From: Rhyacophila brunnea
Lineage: Eukaryota > Arthropoda > Insecta > Trichoptera > Rhyacophilidae
Direction of reading: 5' to 3'
NCBI GenBank assembly: GCA_022495005.1
Contig: JAGYXB010001006.1
Coordinates: 744,001 to 808,000 of the forward strand
DNA: 64,000 nucleotides
In this document: positions 12,205 to 21,745 of the stretch, piece by piece
Layout of the letters: each line of letters begins with the position of its first letter
How positions within the stretch are numbered: position 1 is the stretch's first letter
Translations under genes and position numbers: made by a program
The notes under the pieces: generated by a model
Databases searched by the model: none
What the model saw: the letters and a program-made list of their open reading frames with translations, nothing else
What the model was told of the DNA's origin: nothing

Positions 12205-12250
12205 GAAAGGCAACCGTATAGGGGTTCCGGGTTCAATTCCTCGTAAAGTC
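12205..12250 (+). repeat. tRNA-like fragment with B-box
   Basis: GGGTTCAATTCC (about 12228-12239) is close to the pol III B-box. A convincing A-box upstream and a cloverleaf are missing. It is probably a SINE remnant into which the foldback at 12289 inserted nearby. Confidence 0.25.
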
Positions 12251-12296
12251 AAAATTAACATATCTTTGTGATTGTTGTAGGCCTGGATGGGTGCCG

Positions 12297-12467
12297 GACG
12301 AAATCCTGAAAGCCGAAATCCCGAATGCTGAAATCCCGAATGGCCGACATCCCGAATGGCCGAAATCCCGAAAGCTTAAATCCTGAAAGCCGAAATCCCG
12401 AAGGCCGAAATCCAGAATGCCGAAATCCCGAATGGCCGGAATCCCGAAGACCGAAATCCCGAAAAAT
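12297..12467 (+). repeat. Minisatellite, 15-16 bp unit, about 11 copies
   Basis: The unit is GCCGAAATCCCGAAT with variable last bases and single substitutions. It is the left arm of the foldback element and pairs with the array at 12708-12908. Confidence 0.9.
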
Positions 12468-12707
12468 AAAAAATACAAACATCAATAATTGCGCAATCTT
12501 GAATTGCGCAATTTTTACAAGAGAAACAAAAAACCATTTTTTTTAGAACAAATGGGTTTTTGTCTTTATCCTGCAAACATTGCGCAATCTCAAAACTAAT
12601 CTTAAATTATAATATAATTAATATTTCCACAAAAAATGGGGTTTTGTCTCTCTTGAGAAAATTCCGCAATTCAAGATTGCGCAATTATTAATGTTTGCAT
12701 TTTTTCA

Positions 12708-12908
12708 AATTTTTCGGGATTTCGGCCTTCGGGATTCCGGCCATTCGGGATTTCGGCCATTAGGGATTTCAGCGTTCGGGATTTTGGTATTCGGGATTTC
12801 GGCTTTCGGGATTTAGGCTTTCGGGATTTCGGCCATTCGGGATTTCGGCCATTCGAGATTTCAGCATTCGGGATTTCAGCCTTCAGGATTCCGGCCTTCG
12901 GGATTTCG
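12708..12908 (-). repeat. Inverted copy of the 15-16 bp minisatellite
   Basis: Units of ATTCGGGATTTCGGC run in reverse orientation to the array at 12297-12467. There are roughly two or three more units than on the left, so the arms have expanded independently. Confidence 0.9.
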
Positions 12909-13057
12909 ACCCAAACCCGGCCTGGATATTTATTGGGTATTTTTATTACTACTATAATATTACTGTAGTTGAGCCTCGTGGCGTGTTGTAGTTTTAAATA
13001 TAAATAAAAAGTTTAAATTTCCCATTAATCATTGGCTTTTTATATTCTTCATCTTTC

Positions 13058-13294
13058 TTTCGACCATGTCCGATCCTAATAGGATCATGTGGGCCTTCAC
13101 CGAGTAGAGGTTTGCATTGACAGATTTGGTTTTTTACGAGAAATGGATGTCAGCCGCTTGCTCAACCTATTAGGTCCATACCCTGACACCCACAAATTGA
13201 AAAACAATATGTGTACTTGCCAGATCCAGGATTCGAACCTGGGACCCAAGGGGTTATAGTCCAACGCTTAAACTGCGTGGCCACCGTGGGTACC
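13058..13294 (-). mobile_element. tRNA-derived SINE, family S1
   Basis: On the minus strand it starts with a tRNA-like head that has A-box GGTGGCCACGCAGTTTAAGC and B-box GGTTCGAATCC. A body follows with TTGAAAAACAA-type, GGACCTAATAGGTTGAGCAA and CTCGTAAAAAACCA words. It ends ACATGGTCGAAAG. The same order recurs at 17365-17597, 19441-19615, 39141-39350, 43010-43190 and, eroded, at 53405-53645. The head most resembles tRNA-Leu (GGCCGAGTGG in other copies). Confidence 0.85.
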
Positions 13295-13299
13295 GTATA

Positions 13300-14165
13300 T
13301 TCACTTTGGCATATTATGTAGTATGTACTATCCAGAGAAGGTTTTCATCAAGATCTTCGCAATAAACACTTTTTATTATTACGTTCTTTTTAAATATCAG
13401 TGACACAGTATGGTGCTAATTATTATGAATTAATGTTTATAGTTGCCGACAGAGTAAACCGTATTTTGCAGAAAACGCCGCTTAAAAAAATGCTTCTTTT
13501 TTTATTTTTTTACGGCCTTCCTGCGGGAGAGATATATTTTCTACGGTGTCCTTTCTGAGTTTGCCCCCCCAAGACATTTTATTTTGGGACTCCCTTTGGT
13601 GATGAGAAAGCGCTGACCCACCCAAATTTATTATGGGCGTGCTCGGAATCACATATAACTATATCGCGCATGCTTTATGTGAGGCGTAAAACAGAACCGA
13701 CTATCTGCGAGGGCCTTCATTCAGAGGCGCAAGGTTACGTCAATTCAATAAAAATGAAATTATTATCTGTGACCTCTTTTGAAAGCAACCAATAGTGTAT
13801 TGTTGCTGGTATGTATCATTGAATATAGCTATAATATAAGGTATAAGCAACTCACATGTCAAGGAAACAGAAAAGACTAATAAAGCTAACTTTCAATGTT
13901 GTCTAAGCATGCATATCGTTCCAATCTTGACAGTCACCAATGTGCAAAACAAAACTTTTGAGAAAACAGATTAAACATTTTGTGAATTCATTATTACGAG
14001 CCATAGAATTTTGATTTATATAATAATATTGTTTAGTTCTTTGGGGTCTTATTGTCACATCGGCACTTTGGCACATCGACAAGTACATAACGTTGTTTGT
14101 TATTTATATATGACTGTGCCATATTTGTATTTATATAGTTTTGCATCTATTCAATACATAAAACT
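13300..14165. other. No gene recognised
   Basis: The part at 13500-13740 is richer in GC and contains a run of seven C. No frame, repeat or RNA could be assigned. Confidence 0.45.
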
Positions 14166-14171
14166 GCTATC

Positions 14172-14440
14172 GACGGCTATCGAGGATATTTGATCATATT
14201 TATATATTGAAGAATTATAATTGCTACAATAAATTAACCGTCTAAACTGCCAAAACTGTCTATCTCGCTCTAAAAGTTAACATAAACAAGAGAGGGGCTA
14301 TAAAAAATAACACTTTTTTGAGTTTAAACGGTTGACGTATTGTAACGATTATAATTACTCAATACATAAATATGATAAACTGCTATCGATAGCTCTCAAT
14401 AGTCGCAGATAGCCGCATAGTGTATAGAATATACCCACAG
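14172..14440. repeat. Degenerate foldback element
   Basis: A left arm (about 14175-14251) and right arm (about 14325-14392) are imperfect inverted copies. Shared words include GATCATATTTATATATTGA against ATAAATATGATAAACTGC, and AATTATAATTGCTACAATA against its complement. The right edge ATAGAATATACCCACAG resembles the terminal repeat of the foldback at 2544-2850. The matching left edge is missing. Confidence 0.6.
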
Positions 14441-15250
14441 TATCACTTCTGGTCTTTAACATAATACGGCTTAACGATTTCTAGTACATTAATGCACTTC
14501 AAATTTGCCAAAATGATATGCCCGTGCCTTTCGTTCGATTGGGACGATATAATAAACATCAATGTTTTGGTTGAATTCTATGTTTTGGTAATATTATTAA
14601 ATATAATTTATTATGGTGTAGCATATTATCATTGTTGAGCTGTTAAAACCTTTGATGAGCCGAAATTGAAATATTACAGAAGCGAGAAAATCTCAACTTA
14701 TTTTGTTTTGTTTACATAATATTTACTAATAGATTTCAATGTGTTGATTACGTACATTGAAAGTATTATAATTATATTCAAAGAAAACATATTATATTGT
14801 AAATTTCTATATTTAATTGTATTTAAAATTGGTAGTGAATTAGAATATTGAAGGATTAACTAAAATAGACGATCATAAAAGAACAAACAAAAAAGCATTG
14901 TAACAAAATTGTCACCTCAGAGGTTTTAACAGTTTATGATTTTTTATTTTGTTTCAATACGCAATTTGATTCTAAAATTATTTTACAAGCAAATAAATAC
15001 GCTGGAATTGCGCTAGATATTTTTTAAGTAGCTTTTTGGATAGATGAAGGTAAAATTATTAGTAATTCTCTCCAACGACAGGATTATCTACAACTATATC
15101 TTGTTACACGTTAAAGCAAATATTTTTTCTCTCAAAAATTCAATCATTTAAATGTACTACAAAATGAACTACAACAGACCATGAGAAAGAAATAACATTA
15201 GGTAATATTATGAACAAAAACCTAGACTTTGAGAAAATCACGCAAATAAT
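14441..15250. other. AT-rich stretch, no gene recognised
   Basis: No supported feature. Confidence 0.55.
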
Positions 15251-15254
15251 ATAT

Positions 15255-15335
15255 TGTGACCTTACCAGGAATCAAACCCGGAGCCCCGAATGAACGATCA
15301 TTGCCTTTCGCACTGGACTACGAAAGCTAACATGC
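15255..15335 (-). mobile_element. tRNA-derived SINE head, family S2
   Basis: The minus strand reads CGTAGTCCAGTGCGAAAGGC and later GGGTTTGATTCC, at the spacing of pol III A- and B-boxes. Related words (GTGCGTAAGGCACTG) recur at 44830-44915 and 61535-61610. It lacks a proper acceptor stem, so I call it SINE-derived and not a tRNA gene. Confidence 0.55.
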
Positions 15336-15485
15336 TTTGTTGATGATTTTAGTATATTTATTCACTGTGTATTCAGTCTTAAAAATTCTTGAGTACATAT
15401 GCAAGTTAATGATAAGCTGATGTAGGTAGAAGTTAAAACCTTCCGGTTTATAATATTATAACATTATGATCACAGTAACATTATC

Positions 15486-16141
15486 ACAAATTTCATTGCA
15501 AAAGTTAATGTTGGTCATAACACAAATTTTGTCATCAACAGCGAACCGATCGAACGGTAATATTTAGGTACATGGGTCAATGAGTAATGAGACCAGTCTC
15601 AGGAAATAAAAACTAGAATTGAGATCGCAAGGAGCGCCTTTCTCAAAATGAGACGCCTCCTTAGCAATCAAGATCTTAACCTAGGTCTGAGACTGCGTAC
15701 GGTACGTTGTTACGTTCTCTCAATTCTTTTCTATGGTATGGAAGTATGGACGCTAAACCAAGAGATGTCATGGAAACTTGAAGCTTTCGAGATGTAGCTG
15801 TATAGACGCATCCTCAAAATTCTTTGAACTGACCGGGTGACAAATTTTGAAGTTCTCAATCGAATGGGGAAGGACCGAAAAGTTCTACGTAGTATCAAAA
15901 CCAGGACACTACTGTACCTCGGCCACATTATGAGAGGACAAAATACAGCATTCCCCAACTTGTCATTCAAGGATAGATCAATGGGAAGCGTAGCAGAGGA
16001 CGGTGCCGCATTTCGTGGCTTAAGAACCTCCGTGATTGGTATGAGTTCAGCTCCACTGAACTGTTCCGGGTAGCAGACGACAAAGATAAGATTGCCATGA
16101 TGATGGCTGACCTCCGCTAGGGGACGGCACAATAAGAAGAA
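15486..16141 (+). pseudogene. LINE RT C-terminal fragment (copy A)
   Basis: This is the 3' end of a non-LTR retrotransposon ORF2. The readable protein follows the order NTNFVINSEPIER, YLGTWVNE, KTRIEIARSAFLKMRRLL, LFYGMEVWTL, LEAFEM-LYRRIL, VEVLNRMGK, LGHIMRGQ and STELFRVADDKDKI, with the ORF stop at 16118-16120. It covers the end of the RT domain and the C-terminal region usual in arthropod RTE-like LINEs. In-frame stops (in YLG-adjacent and EM-LYRR positions) and frameshifts kill it. The 3' tail is GGCACAATAAGAAGAAGATA, shared with the copy at 38527-39102. The element is 5'-truncated, as usual for LINEs. Confidence 0.9.
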
Positions 16142-16838
16142 GATAAGAATTTTGATTTCAGTGTTATTATTATTTTATAAATCTACGCCTATGCTTGACA
16201 AATACGAATATAGGTAATATATTTTAAAATAAATGTGAATAAAAGCGAACATTGTCAGTCTCAAATAATTTCAATTTATAGATAACCTGTTATTGATCAC
16301 ATCAGTTTCTAGACAAGTTTTTATCTATCAATATTAAAAAAAAAAAAAGCTAACGGTGTGAAAACTAAAATGGTTACCTATTTTAAAATCATAAAACTCA
16401 TTTGTGTGCGTCAAAATGATCGCATAAGTACTTTTTCATTTCACAGATAACGCTGCTAAGCGAATTTGCCTTTATCAATTTGCGCTAAAACGCCATTTTT
16501 CTCTTTGCTTTGTGAAAAATAAAATCTGAGATAGCATAATAAATATCCCTCAAGTAACAGTCACGCAACACATTCGCCCTGTCATGTTTACAAGTATTTA
16601 ATTTATCAAAAATGTGTATAAAAATATTACTGCTTTATGCATGTATGATTATTTAATATTCCGTTAGCATTCCGTACACGACTCATAAGCACTGTTGGCT
16701 TAGCATACTTTAACTTATATGTTTAAATTTTAAGTAAGTAAGTCTAAGTTAAACTATAAAAAGTTAAATACATAATATCTAGACATGTCCCTAATCTACT
16801 TATTATAAAAAAGATGTCTGTGACATTAAAATTTATAG
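16142..16838. other. AT-rich stretch, no gene recognised
   Basis: It contains a run of 12 A at about 16337. No other feature is supported. Confidence 0.55.
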
Positions 16839-16915
16839 TACTGTTCGGTTATGAGGAATACAACGGAAAACACATTTTGAAAATACGCGATATAATGGAC
16901 TATTTGTTAGGTTAA

Positions 16916-16962
16916 CCTAACCAAACCTAACTCAACCTAACCTAAACTAACCCAAACTAACA
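16916..16962 (+). repeat. Degenerate CCTAA (telomere-like) array
   Basis: About nine 5-bp units run in register: CCTAA CCAAA CCTAA CTCAA, followed by CCTAA CCTAA ACTAA CCCAA and ACTAA. TTAGG/CCTAA is the ancestral insect telomere repeat. The array lies inside element J, so it moved with the element or arose within it, and does not mark an old chromosome end. Confidence 0.75.
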
Positions 16963-16965
16963 AAT

Positions 16966-17220
16966 CGTCTCTGTTCTGGCAGAACACACTAACTGAAGAA
17001 TACTAGTTTTGAGTAATTTGACTTTGAAGTTGTTAAAATGTTTGAAATGGTCTATCATGTGAGTTTATTAAGTAATCGTAAGAAGGATGATTTTAAAATA
17101 AAGACTGTTTATTTATTAAGAATGTTTCCAGACGGTAAAGTTTGAAATAAAGAACATTTTGGTATAACTAACTCAATATGTCATTTTTTCGAATTAGTGT
17201 CTTCTGCCAGAACATTTACG
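16966..17220. mobile_element. MITE X, copy 1, 4-bp TSD
   Basis: This 255-bp element begins CGTCTCTGTTCTGGCAGAAC and ends with the inverse of CGTAAATGTTCTGGCAGAAG. It is flanked by AAAT (16962-16965 and 17221-17224). The uninterrupted sequence CTAACAAATAATCCAGTATA at 61276-61295 shows the empty site and fixes the 4-bp duplication. Copy 2 is at 19890-20127 in the opposite orientation, about 85-90% alike by eye. It is non-autonomous. A 4-bp target duplication occurs in several superfamilies (for example Sola or Chapaev), so the class is open. Confidence 0.85.
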
Positions 17221-17364
17221 AAATAATCCAGTATATCGGATATTTTCAAAATGTGTTTTTCGCTGTATTCCTGATAACCGAACAGTACTGTTTTTTATTA
17301 TTCTAAAAAAACAATTTATAATAGCGAAACAGTTTTTCAATTAATCTAGTTTAAATATCGTAAC

Positions 17365-17597
17365 CCCTACGATGGCCGCGCGGCTTAAGCATTGGCCTAT
17401 AGCGTCGTGGATCTTAGCTTCGAATCCTGGGTCTAGCAAGTACACATATTGTTTTTCAATTTATGTAGAAGTCAAAGTCTGGACCCAATAGGTTGAGTAA
17501 GTGGCTGGCATCCATTTCTCGCAAAAACAAAATCTGTTAATACAACCCTCCACTCTGTGGAAGCTCATATGAGGATCGGACATGGTCAAAAAAAAAT
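17365..17597 (+). mobile_element. tRNA-derived SINE, family S1
   Basis: The head is GATGGCCGCGCGGCTTAAGC with a B-box at TTCGAATCC. The body has TGTTTTTCAATTTATG, GACCCAATAGGTTGAGTAAG and CATTTCTCGCAAAAACAAAA. The tail is GATCGGACATGGTC followed by nine A. It is the mirror image of the copy at 13058-13294. Confidence 0.85.
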
Positions 17598-17630
17598 ACA
17601 AATATATTATGCGATGTTGACATATTATAT

Positions 17631-17870
17631 TTTCTTCCCCTCTGAGGTCCCCCGCCATCAGTGCTGTCTTCGTGCTATCATTATATGTTATCCGGATCAG
17701 TTCGGTGGAGCTGCAATCGAACTGAATCACGAAAGTATTTAAGCAATGAATATAGTCGTTGTTTTTTTCTACGTTTACGTTTATATTTTTATAGATAACA
17801 GGTTGGATAATGATGTACTTTTGTCTTATCATATTATGACCAAGGTACTGTGGTTTTTTGGGTTTAATGC
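17631..17870 (-). pseudogene. LINE RT C-terminal fragment (copy C)
   Basis: The minus strand reads KPKKPQYLGHNMIRQKY, then CSSTELIRITYND, then ALMAGDLRGE. This matches the last part of copies A and B (LQYLGHIIRGQKY, CSSTELFRVADDK, LMVADLR). A long open frame (17461-17922) runs by chance from this fragment into the neighbouring SINE on the opposite strand, so it is not a gene. The arginine/tryptophan-rich middle block is deleted or eroded. Confidence 0.75.
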
Positions 17871-18160
17871 ACCTATACGTATTGCAAATCAGAAATCTGG
17901 TCAGACAGATAAAATTTTGCATTGCTTAATCCTTAGTGAATATAGATGAAAACTAGGTGATGGCGTCATGTGATGGAAATTGAAAAACGTCCTTATTCCC
18001 TGAAAAAAATTAGAAACGAATGACAAAATTGAATGAGTACGATAAACGCACTAACGACAATTCCAGATGTATTTAACATAAAGTACATAATACAATAAAA
18101 TTCATATTCAAATTCCAATTTATTTGAACATACATAACTTTAAAACACCATAGATAATAA

Positions 18161-18571
18161 TAGGGTCTAGGACGATTTGGCACCGGACAACTGGACGCCA
18201 CGGAATTCGAAAATAAATAGACGTTAGGTACTTATAGGTACTTTAAAAAAATATATGTAATATTATTATTTATATTTAAATGATTATATTATGATTTAAA
18301 AGTTGGTGAGAATGTAAATATGCAGACGTAAATAATGATTTAATCGTGCATATGTTTAAGTTCCAACGAAAAAAGAGTTTTTTATTTTATATAAAGCCTT
18401 AGGCATGGTAATTCTCAATCCGCAATAAAGAATACATTATGTTAAGAGTAAAATGAATTAAAACTACTAAGTAGTAGATAGAAACTGATTAAAATACCTC
18501 GTCTACGTTCTGTATACGTGTCTACGACAGTGCAGCGTCCAATTGTCCGGAGTCCAGTCGTCCCATTCCCT
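18161..18571. mobile_element. TIR MITE D
   Basis: This is a 411-bp element. The left end TAGGGTCTAGGACGATTTGG, followed by CACCGGACAACTGGACG, pairs as an inverted repeat with the right end (complement TAGGGAATGGGACGACTGGA, then CTCCGGACAATTGGACG). The flanks contain ATAATA on both sides, a possible target duplication. The interior is AT-rich without a frame. The superfamily is not resolved. Confidence 0.75.
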
Positions 18572-18619
18572 AATAATATACCTACCAGAAAAAAAATCAC
18601 ATTTGAAAAAAATACGAGT

Positions 18620-18695
18620 TCTTACTAGATTTGAACCGGAAAAATAACTGGTATCGCGCCAATATGCGTTAACTAATTAAACTACAGGCCTAAAT
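18620..18695 (-). repeat. tRNA-like sequence
   Basis: The minus strand has TAGTTTAATTAGTTAACGC (A-box-like), a possible anticodon stem ATTGG/CCAGT around CGCGATA, and B-box GGTTCAAATCT. Position 33 would not be T and the acceptor stem does not pair. It is therefore likely a tRNA-derived SINE remnant and not a working tRNA. Confidence 0.4.
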
Positions 18696-18894
18696 CATAA
18701 TTACAATAATTATAACTAGTAGGTCCTGTCTGAAATGCTTATCAAATTGCGTTATTATTAAATATCGGTTTTTCATTTTAAATCAAGTAGATATATAATA
18801 TCAGCTGAGGTGTTTTCAAGTGTTTGTTCAATATATGGAATGTTACATTCTCAAATATTATAAAGTATTCGTTGGATAAAAGAAAAATGGTATA

Positions 18895-18965
18895 TTATTA
18901 AATTTATTTGTTAACAACTTTGTCCAATTACATATTCAAGACGTTCACAACATGGCATTTAAAAA
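18895..18965. repeat. Short dispersed repeat H, fragment
   Basis: TTCAAGACGTTCACAACATG with AT-rich flanks (TTTATTTGTTAACAA) recurs in near-identical form at 42865-42890. It is probably the 3' end of an unidentified retroelement. Confidence 0.4.
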
Positions 18966-19440
18966 TAAATAAATGGTATTAAAACAGTATGTATATAAAA
19001 AATGAATAAAGAAATATAATATGGTATTTTAGGAATTTATAAAACAACGCCCACCTATATTCATTTTCACGTAGGTGAAATATGTCGATGTCCGAAGCGA
19101 TTTTGTCATTATTGCCTTGCAGTAAGAAACCTATTATATACCTATTGAAAAAAAAAACTTCCAATATATATATTATAAAACGTGGACAGATAATATATCA
19201 ATGTGGAAATATATTTTCAAAAAATCTGTAATTGTTAGAATTTAGAAGTACCTATGTATTTATAGGAAAATTATTTTGATTGTAATCCATCATGAAGGTA
19301 AATTTACGGGATAGGGTGTAAGTAGAGCGCTTGTATTATCGTGATGCATAAGGTTGGATTTAATTTTCACAAAGGTGCTCAAACTTTGAAAGTATTCTTC
19401 AATTTATCATTTATTCTACCCATTTAATATAAATTAAGTA
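18966..19440. other. No gene recognised
   Basis: AT-rich sequence without a supported feature. Confidence 0.5.
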
Positions 19441-19615
19441 ATCCCACGGTGGCCGAGTGGTAACGTATCGGCTTATAATATGATGGATCCCTGGTTCCAA
19501 ATTCATATTTTTGTCTATATATTGTGTTTGGAGGCATAGTATGGACCTAATAGGTTGATTAAGTGTCTGGTTGCACCAAAAATGGTGGCTCTCATTTTTA
19601 GTTCCCACCTACTTA
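19441..19615 (+). mobile_element. tRNA-Leu-like SINE, family S1
   Basis: It starts CCACGGTGGCCGAGTGGTAA, the clearest A-box of the family and close to the 5' half of tRNA-Leu. The B-box is eroded (GGTTCCAAATT). The body has GGACCTAATAGGTTGATTAA. It is 3'-shortened relative to the copies at 13058 and 17365. Confidence 0.75.
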
Positions 19616-19885
19616 AATCCCCTTATTTAGTATTGTCATAAGACCAGACGATGAGCAATTACGGGTCATGAATCAATTGTAATTGCGAAAAACATTCAGT
19701 CATCTCTAGAATATGAACGAATCCGTATTGGCGCGCTGCGTCACCTACCCAGTGATTCAAAACATATCTGTTTGACCTTCATGCCACTATGTCTGTTACG
19801 GTTTGAGTGAACGTCGCGTCCATCAATCATACAACCTATAATCATCATTCGTCAACCTCATAATATGAGATGATATTATATTATA
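19616..19885. other. No gene recognised
   Basis: The sequence is less AT-rich at 19725-19850, but with no usable frame. Confidence 0.4.
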
Positions 19886-19889
19886 ATAT

Positions 19890-20127
19890 CGTCACTGTTC
19901 TGGCAGAAGACACTAATTCGAAAAAATTACATATTGAGTTAGTTATACCAAAATGTTCCTTATTTCAAACTATACCGTCTGGAAACCTTCTTAATAAATA
20001 AATAGTTTTTATTTTAATGTCATCCTATTAACAATTACTTTCACATGATAAACCATTTCAAATATTTTAACAACTTCAAAGTCAAATTACTCAAAAACTA
20101 GTAGTGTGTTTTGCCAGAACAGAGACG
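19890..20127. mobile_element. MITE X, copy 2, 4-bp TSD
   Basis: This 238-bp element starts CGTCACTGTTCTGGCAGAAG and has the inverted counterpart ending at 20127. It is flanked by ATAT on both sides (19886-19889 and 20128-20131). The interior is the reverse complement of copy 1 at 16966-17220, with words such as TTTCAAACTATACCGTCTGG. Confidence 0.85.
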
Positions 20128-20131
20128 ATAT

Positions 20132-20586
20132 CATATATAAAAAAAAAGTGCGTGAGTGCATGACCACCGAACCGGCCCAGTACGCGCCTGCCCACTCAAC
20201 ATCAAAGATCAATACCTGGAATTCTCATGTAACCCCCCCTCCTCCACTAGATCCGTATCCACCATCTACCATCACCTTCAAATTATACAGTCCACTGCTA
20301 AAAGCACCAACCAGTGTCTGATATTTATTTCTAGTAAAACCAAAAATCTTTTTATACAGTTTTGCACTCTGTGGAGGTCTATAAGTTCCATTTATGATTA
20401 AACCTGGTAATGGAATGGTACTTACCTACTTAATTTGCGTAAATAAATTGGTAGCGCTAAACATCGGTTTCATCTACTTACTTGGATATTAACAATAATT
20501 GATTGAAAAGAATATTATTTTTTTTAATACTATAACTTTCCATGAAGCGAAATAGTAGTAGCAATGAAACAATCACAGGCACACTT
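20132..20586. other. No gene supported
   Basis: A 53-codon ATG frame (20160-20321) with a Pro-rich middle (PPPPLDPYPP) exists but resembles no family I know. The remainder is AT-rich. Confidence 0.4.
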
Positions 20587-20970
20587 CGAGTGCTTAAAGT
20601 CAGACAACGTTATCTACAAAAAAGGGTTTTTTTTTTTTTTTTGAGATAGCGTTATTTTACATTTACGGCTACATGATAGTCAAACAACGTAATGTCAATC
20701 TTTCCTAATTTCTTATTAAATCGTCAGTAAAGTTTAACGCTAACTACATAAGTTACCCTTGTTTTCATATTTTTTTAAAAACTATCCCTATAAATTTTAA
20801 CATCATCATAAGCAAGATAAATGTACAATACACAATAAATGATAAAATATTAACATTAGATTTTAAATAAACATTTCCCTTGTTGAGTTACAAGAATCTA
20901 AAATAACGATTTTTGGCTCTCCTGTAAAGTTGCACTTTTGTAGATAGTGTTGTTTGACACTAAGCCCTCG
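20587..20970. mobile_element. MITE K, copy 1
   Basis: This 384-bp element has imperfect inverted ends: CGAGTGCTTAAAGTCAGACA on the left and the complement of CGAGGGCTTAGTGTCAAACA on the right, continuing to ATCTACAAAA. It is flanked by ACTT on both sides. A second copy about 95% alike lies at 29225-29600. The interior contains a run of 16 T and no coding capacity. Confidence 0.85.
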
Positions 20971-21302
20971 ACTTGTGACCTCACCGAACCCAAAGAAACT
21001 AGAATGGAAAACTAATGCCATAAATTATGGTAAACGAGGACCAAATAATTATTATAATATTTATTGATAATATTTTTTTTACCAATACCTGCAAATAAAA
21101 TGAATAACTAAATACGATTATTGTTAAACTCAATAATAAGCTTACCAATCTTAAAATTTTAGAATATTATAATCACTGCATATTTATATGCCCTATAGAA
21201 AAATGTGAGGCTACACTGACAGGCTTTTTGCGAATAATCGATTATAACCATTCACTAATTGATTTATTGTGCCATTGCTATGGATCTAAAATACATAGAT
21301 TT
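20971..21302. other. No gene recognised
   Basis: AT-rich sequence, nothing supported. Confidence 0.5.
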
Positions 21303-21390
21303 TTTTTTGTCACACGCTGGATTGAACCCGCACGCACAGCTTTGGATACAAGCAATCTAGCACTGACTATCCTTCTACGTAGAAACCATG
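21303..21390 (-). repeat. tRNA-like sequence
   Basis: The minus strand has GATAGTCAGTGCTAGATTGC (A-box-like) and GGGTTCAATCCAGCGTGTGA (B-box). It is probably a SINE head; no clean acceptor stem was found. Confidence 0.4.
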
Positions 21391-21484
21391 GACTTATATT
21401 ACATCAATTAATTCTTAAGGTATGTATTAATATATTATATTGTTAGTCAATGATAATATTACAACATTACACAAGCTTAAGCGT

Positions 21485-21745
21485 TTTTCGCTAAAAACCT
21501 CAAATGGAAATGGACCGGACACATAGCTCAAAGAAGGGACACTCGCTGGACAAATTTAGTCATCCAGTAGTACCCAAGAGGTAAAACGTCCACAAGGTAG
21601 ACCTAGAGGCTGCTAGATCGATGAAATGGTTAAGTTCTGCGGAAATGCATGGCAAGGCAACGTACAGCACCGAGAGAAGTGGAATCAGCTTAGAGAGGCC
21701 TTCATCCAGCAGTGGATAGACTCCAACTGCTGATGATGATAATGA
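21485..21745 (+). pseudogene. LINE 3' fragment, family L2
   Basis: Readable blocks are LKWKWTGHIAQRRDTRW (a LINE C-terminal WTGH motif) and, after several stops, QRTAPREVES followed by a GLHPAVD-like stretch equivalent to AFIQQWID. The end is TGATGATGATAATGATGAA, the simple-repeat tail of this kind of LINE. It is a different family from copies A-C and related to the fragments at 31205-31400 and 32130-33315. Confidence 0.8.

Larger units (their letters stand above)
12289..12918. mobile_element. Foldback element, Mutator-like, 9-bp TSD
   Basis: This 630-bp near-palindrome begins GGGTGCC and ends AAACCC. It is flanked by the same 9 bases, GGCCTGGAT, at 12280-12288 and 12919-12927. A perfect 9-bp duplication at both edges is the hallmark of Mutator-type (MULE) insertion. 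The outer arms are an inverted pair of 15-16 bp minisatellite arrays. The inner arms contain AATTGCGCAATCTTGAATTG and its complement, around an AT-rich core at about 12560-12630. There is no coding gene. Proline/asparagine-rich frames across the arrays are by-products of the repeat. It is non-autonomous; no MULE transposase is in the window. Confidence 0.7.
16839..17291. mobile_element. TIR element J with telomere-motif core
   Basis: Left and right ends are inverted copies for about 75 bases (AGTACTGTTCGGTTATGAGG on the left, its complement ending at 17291). After the left arm comes a CCTAA-type array. A second MITE (16966-17220) then interrupts the element just before the right arm. A half copy with the same array/right-arm junction but no inserted MITE sits at 61254-61335. 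There is no coding capacity. Confidence 0.8.

Noticed and set aside
12233..12576. Several overlapping open frames rich in RNPE / GFR-type repeats
   Set aside because: They are translations of the 15-16 bp minisatellite; frames exist on both strands because the unit lacks stops.
15731..16132. A 133-codon open stretch opposite LINE copy A
   Set aside because: Antisense shadow of the LINE RT frame; the same shadow occurs opposite copy B (38867-39091).
17461..17922. A 153-codon open stretch on the minus strand
   Set aside because: It runs from a LINE fragment into an oppositely oriented SINE; the two halves are unrelated elements.
20160..20321. 53-codon Pro-rich ATG frame next to MITE X copy 2
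   Set aside because: Short, no family, no conserved context; not called as a gene.
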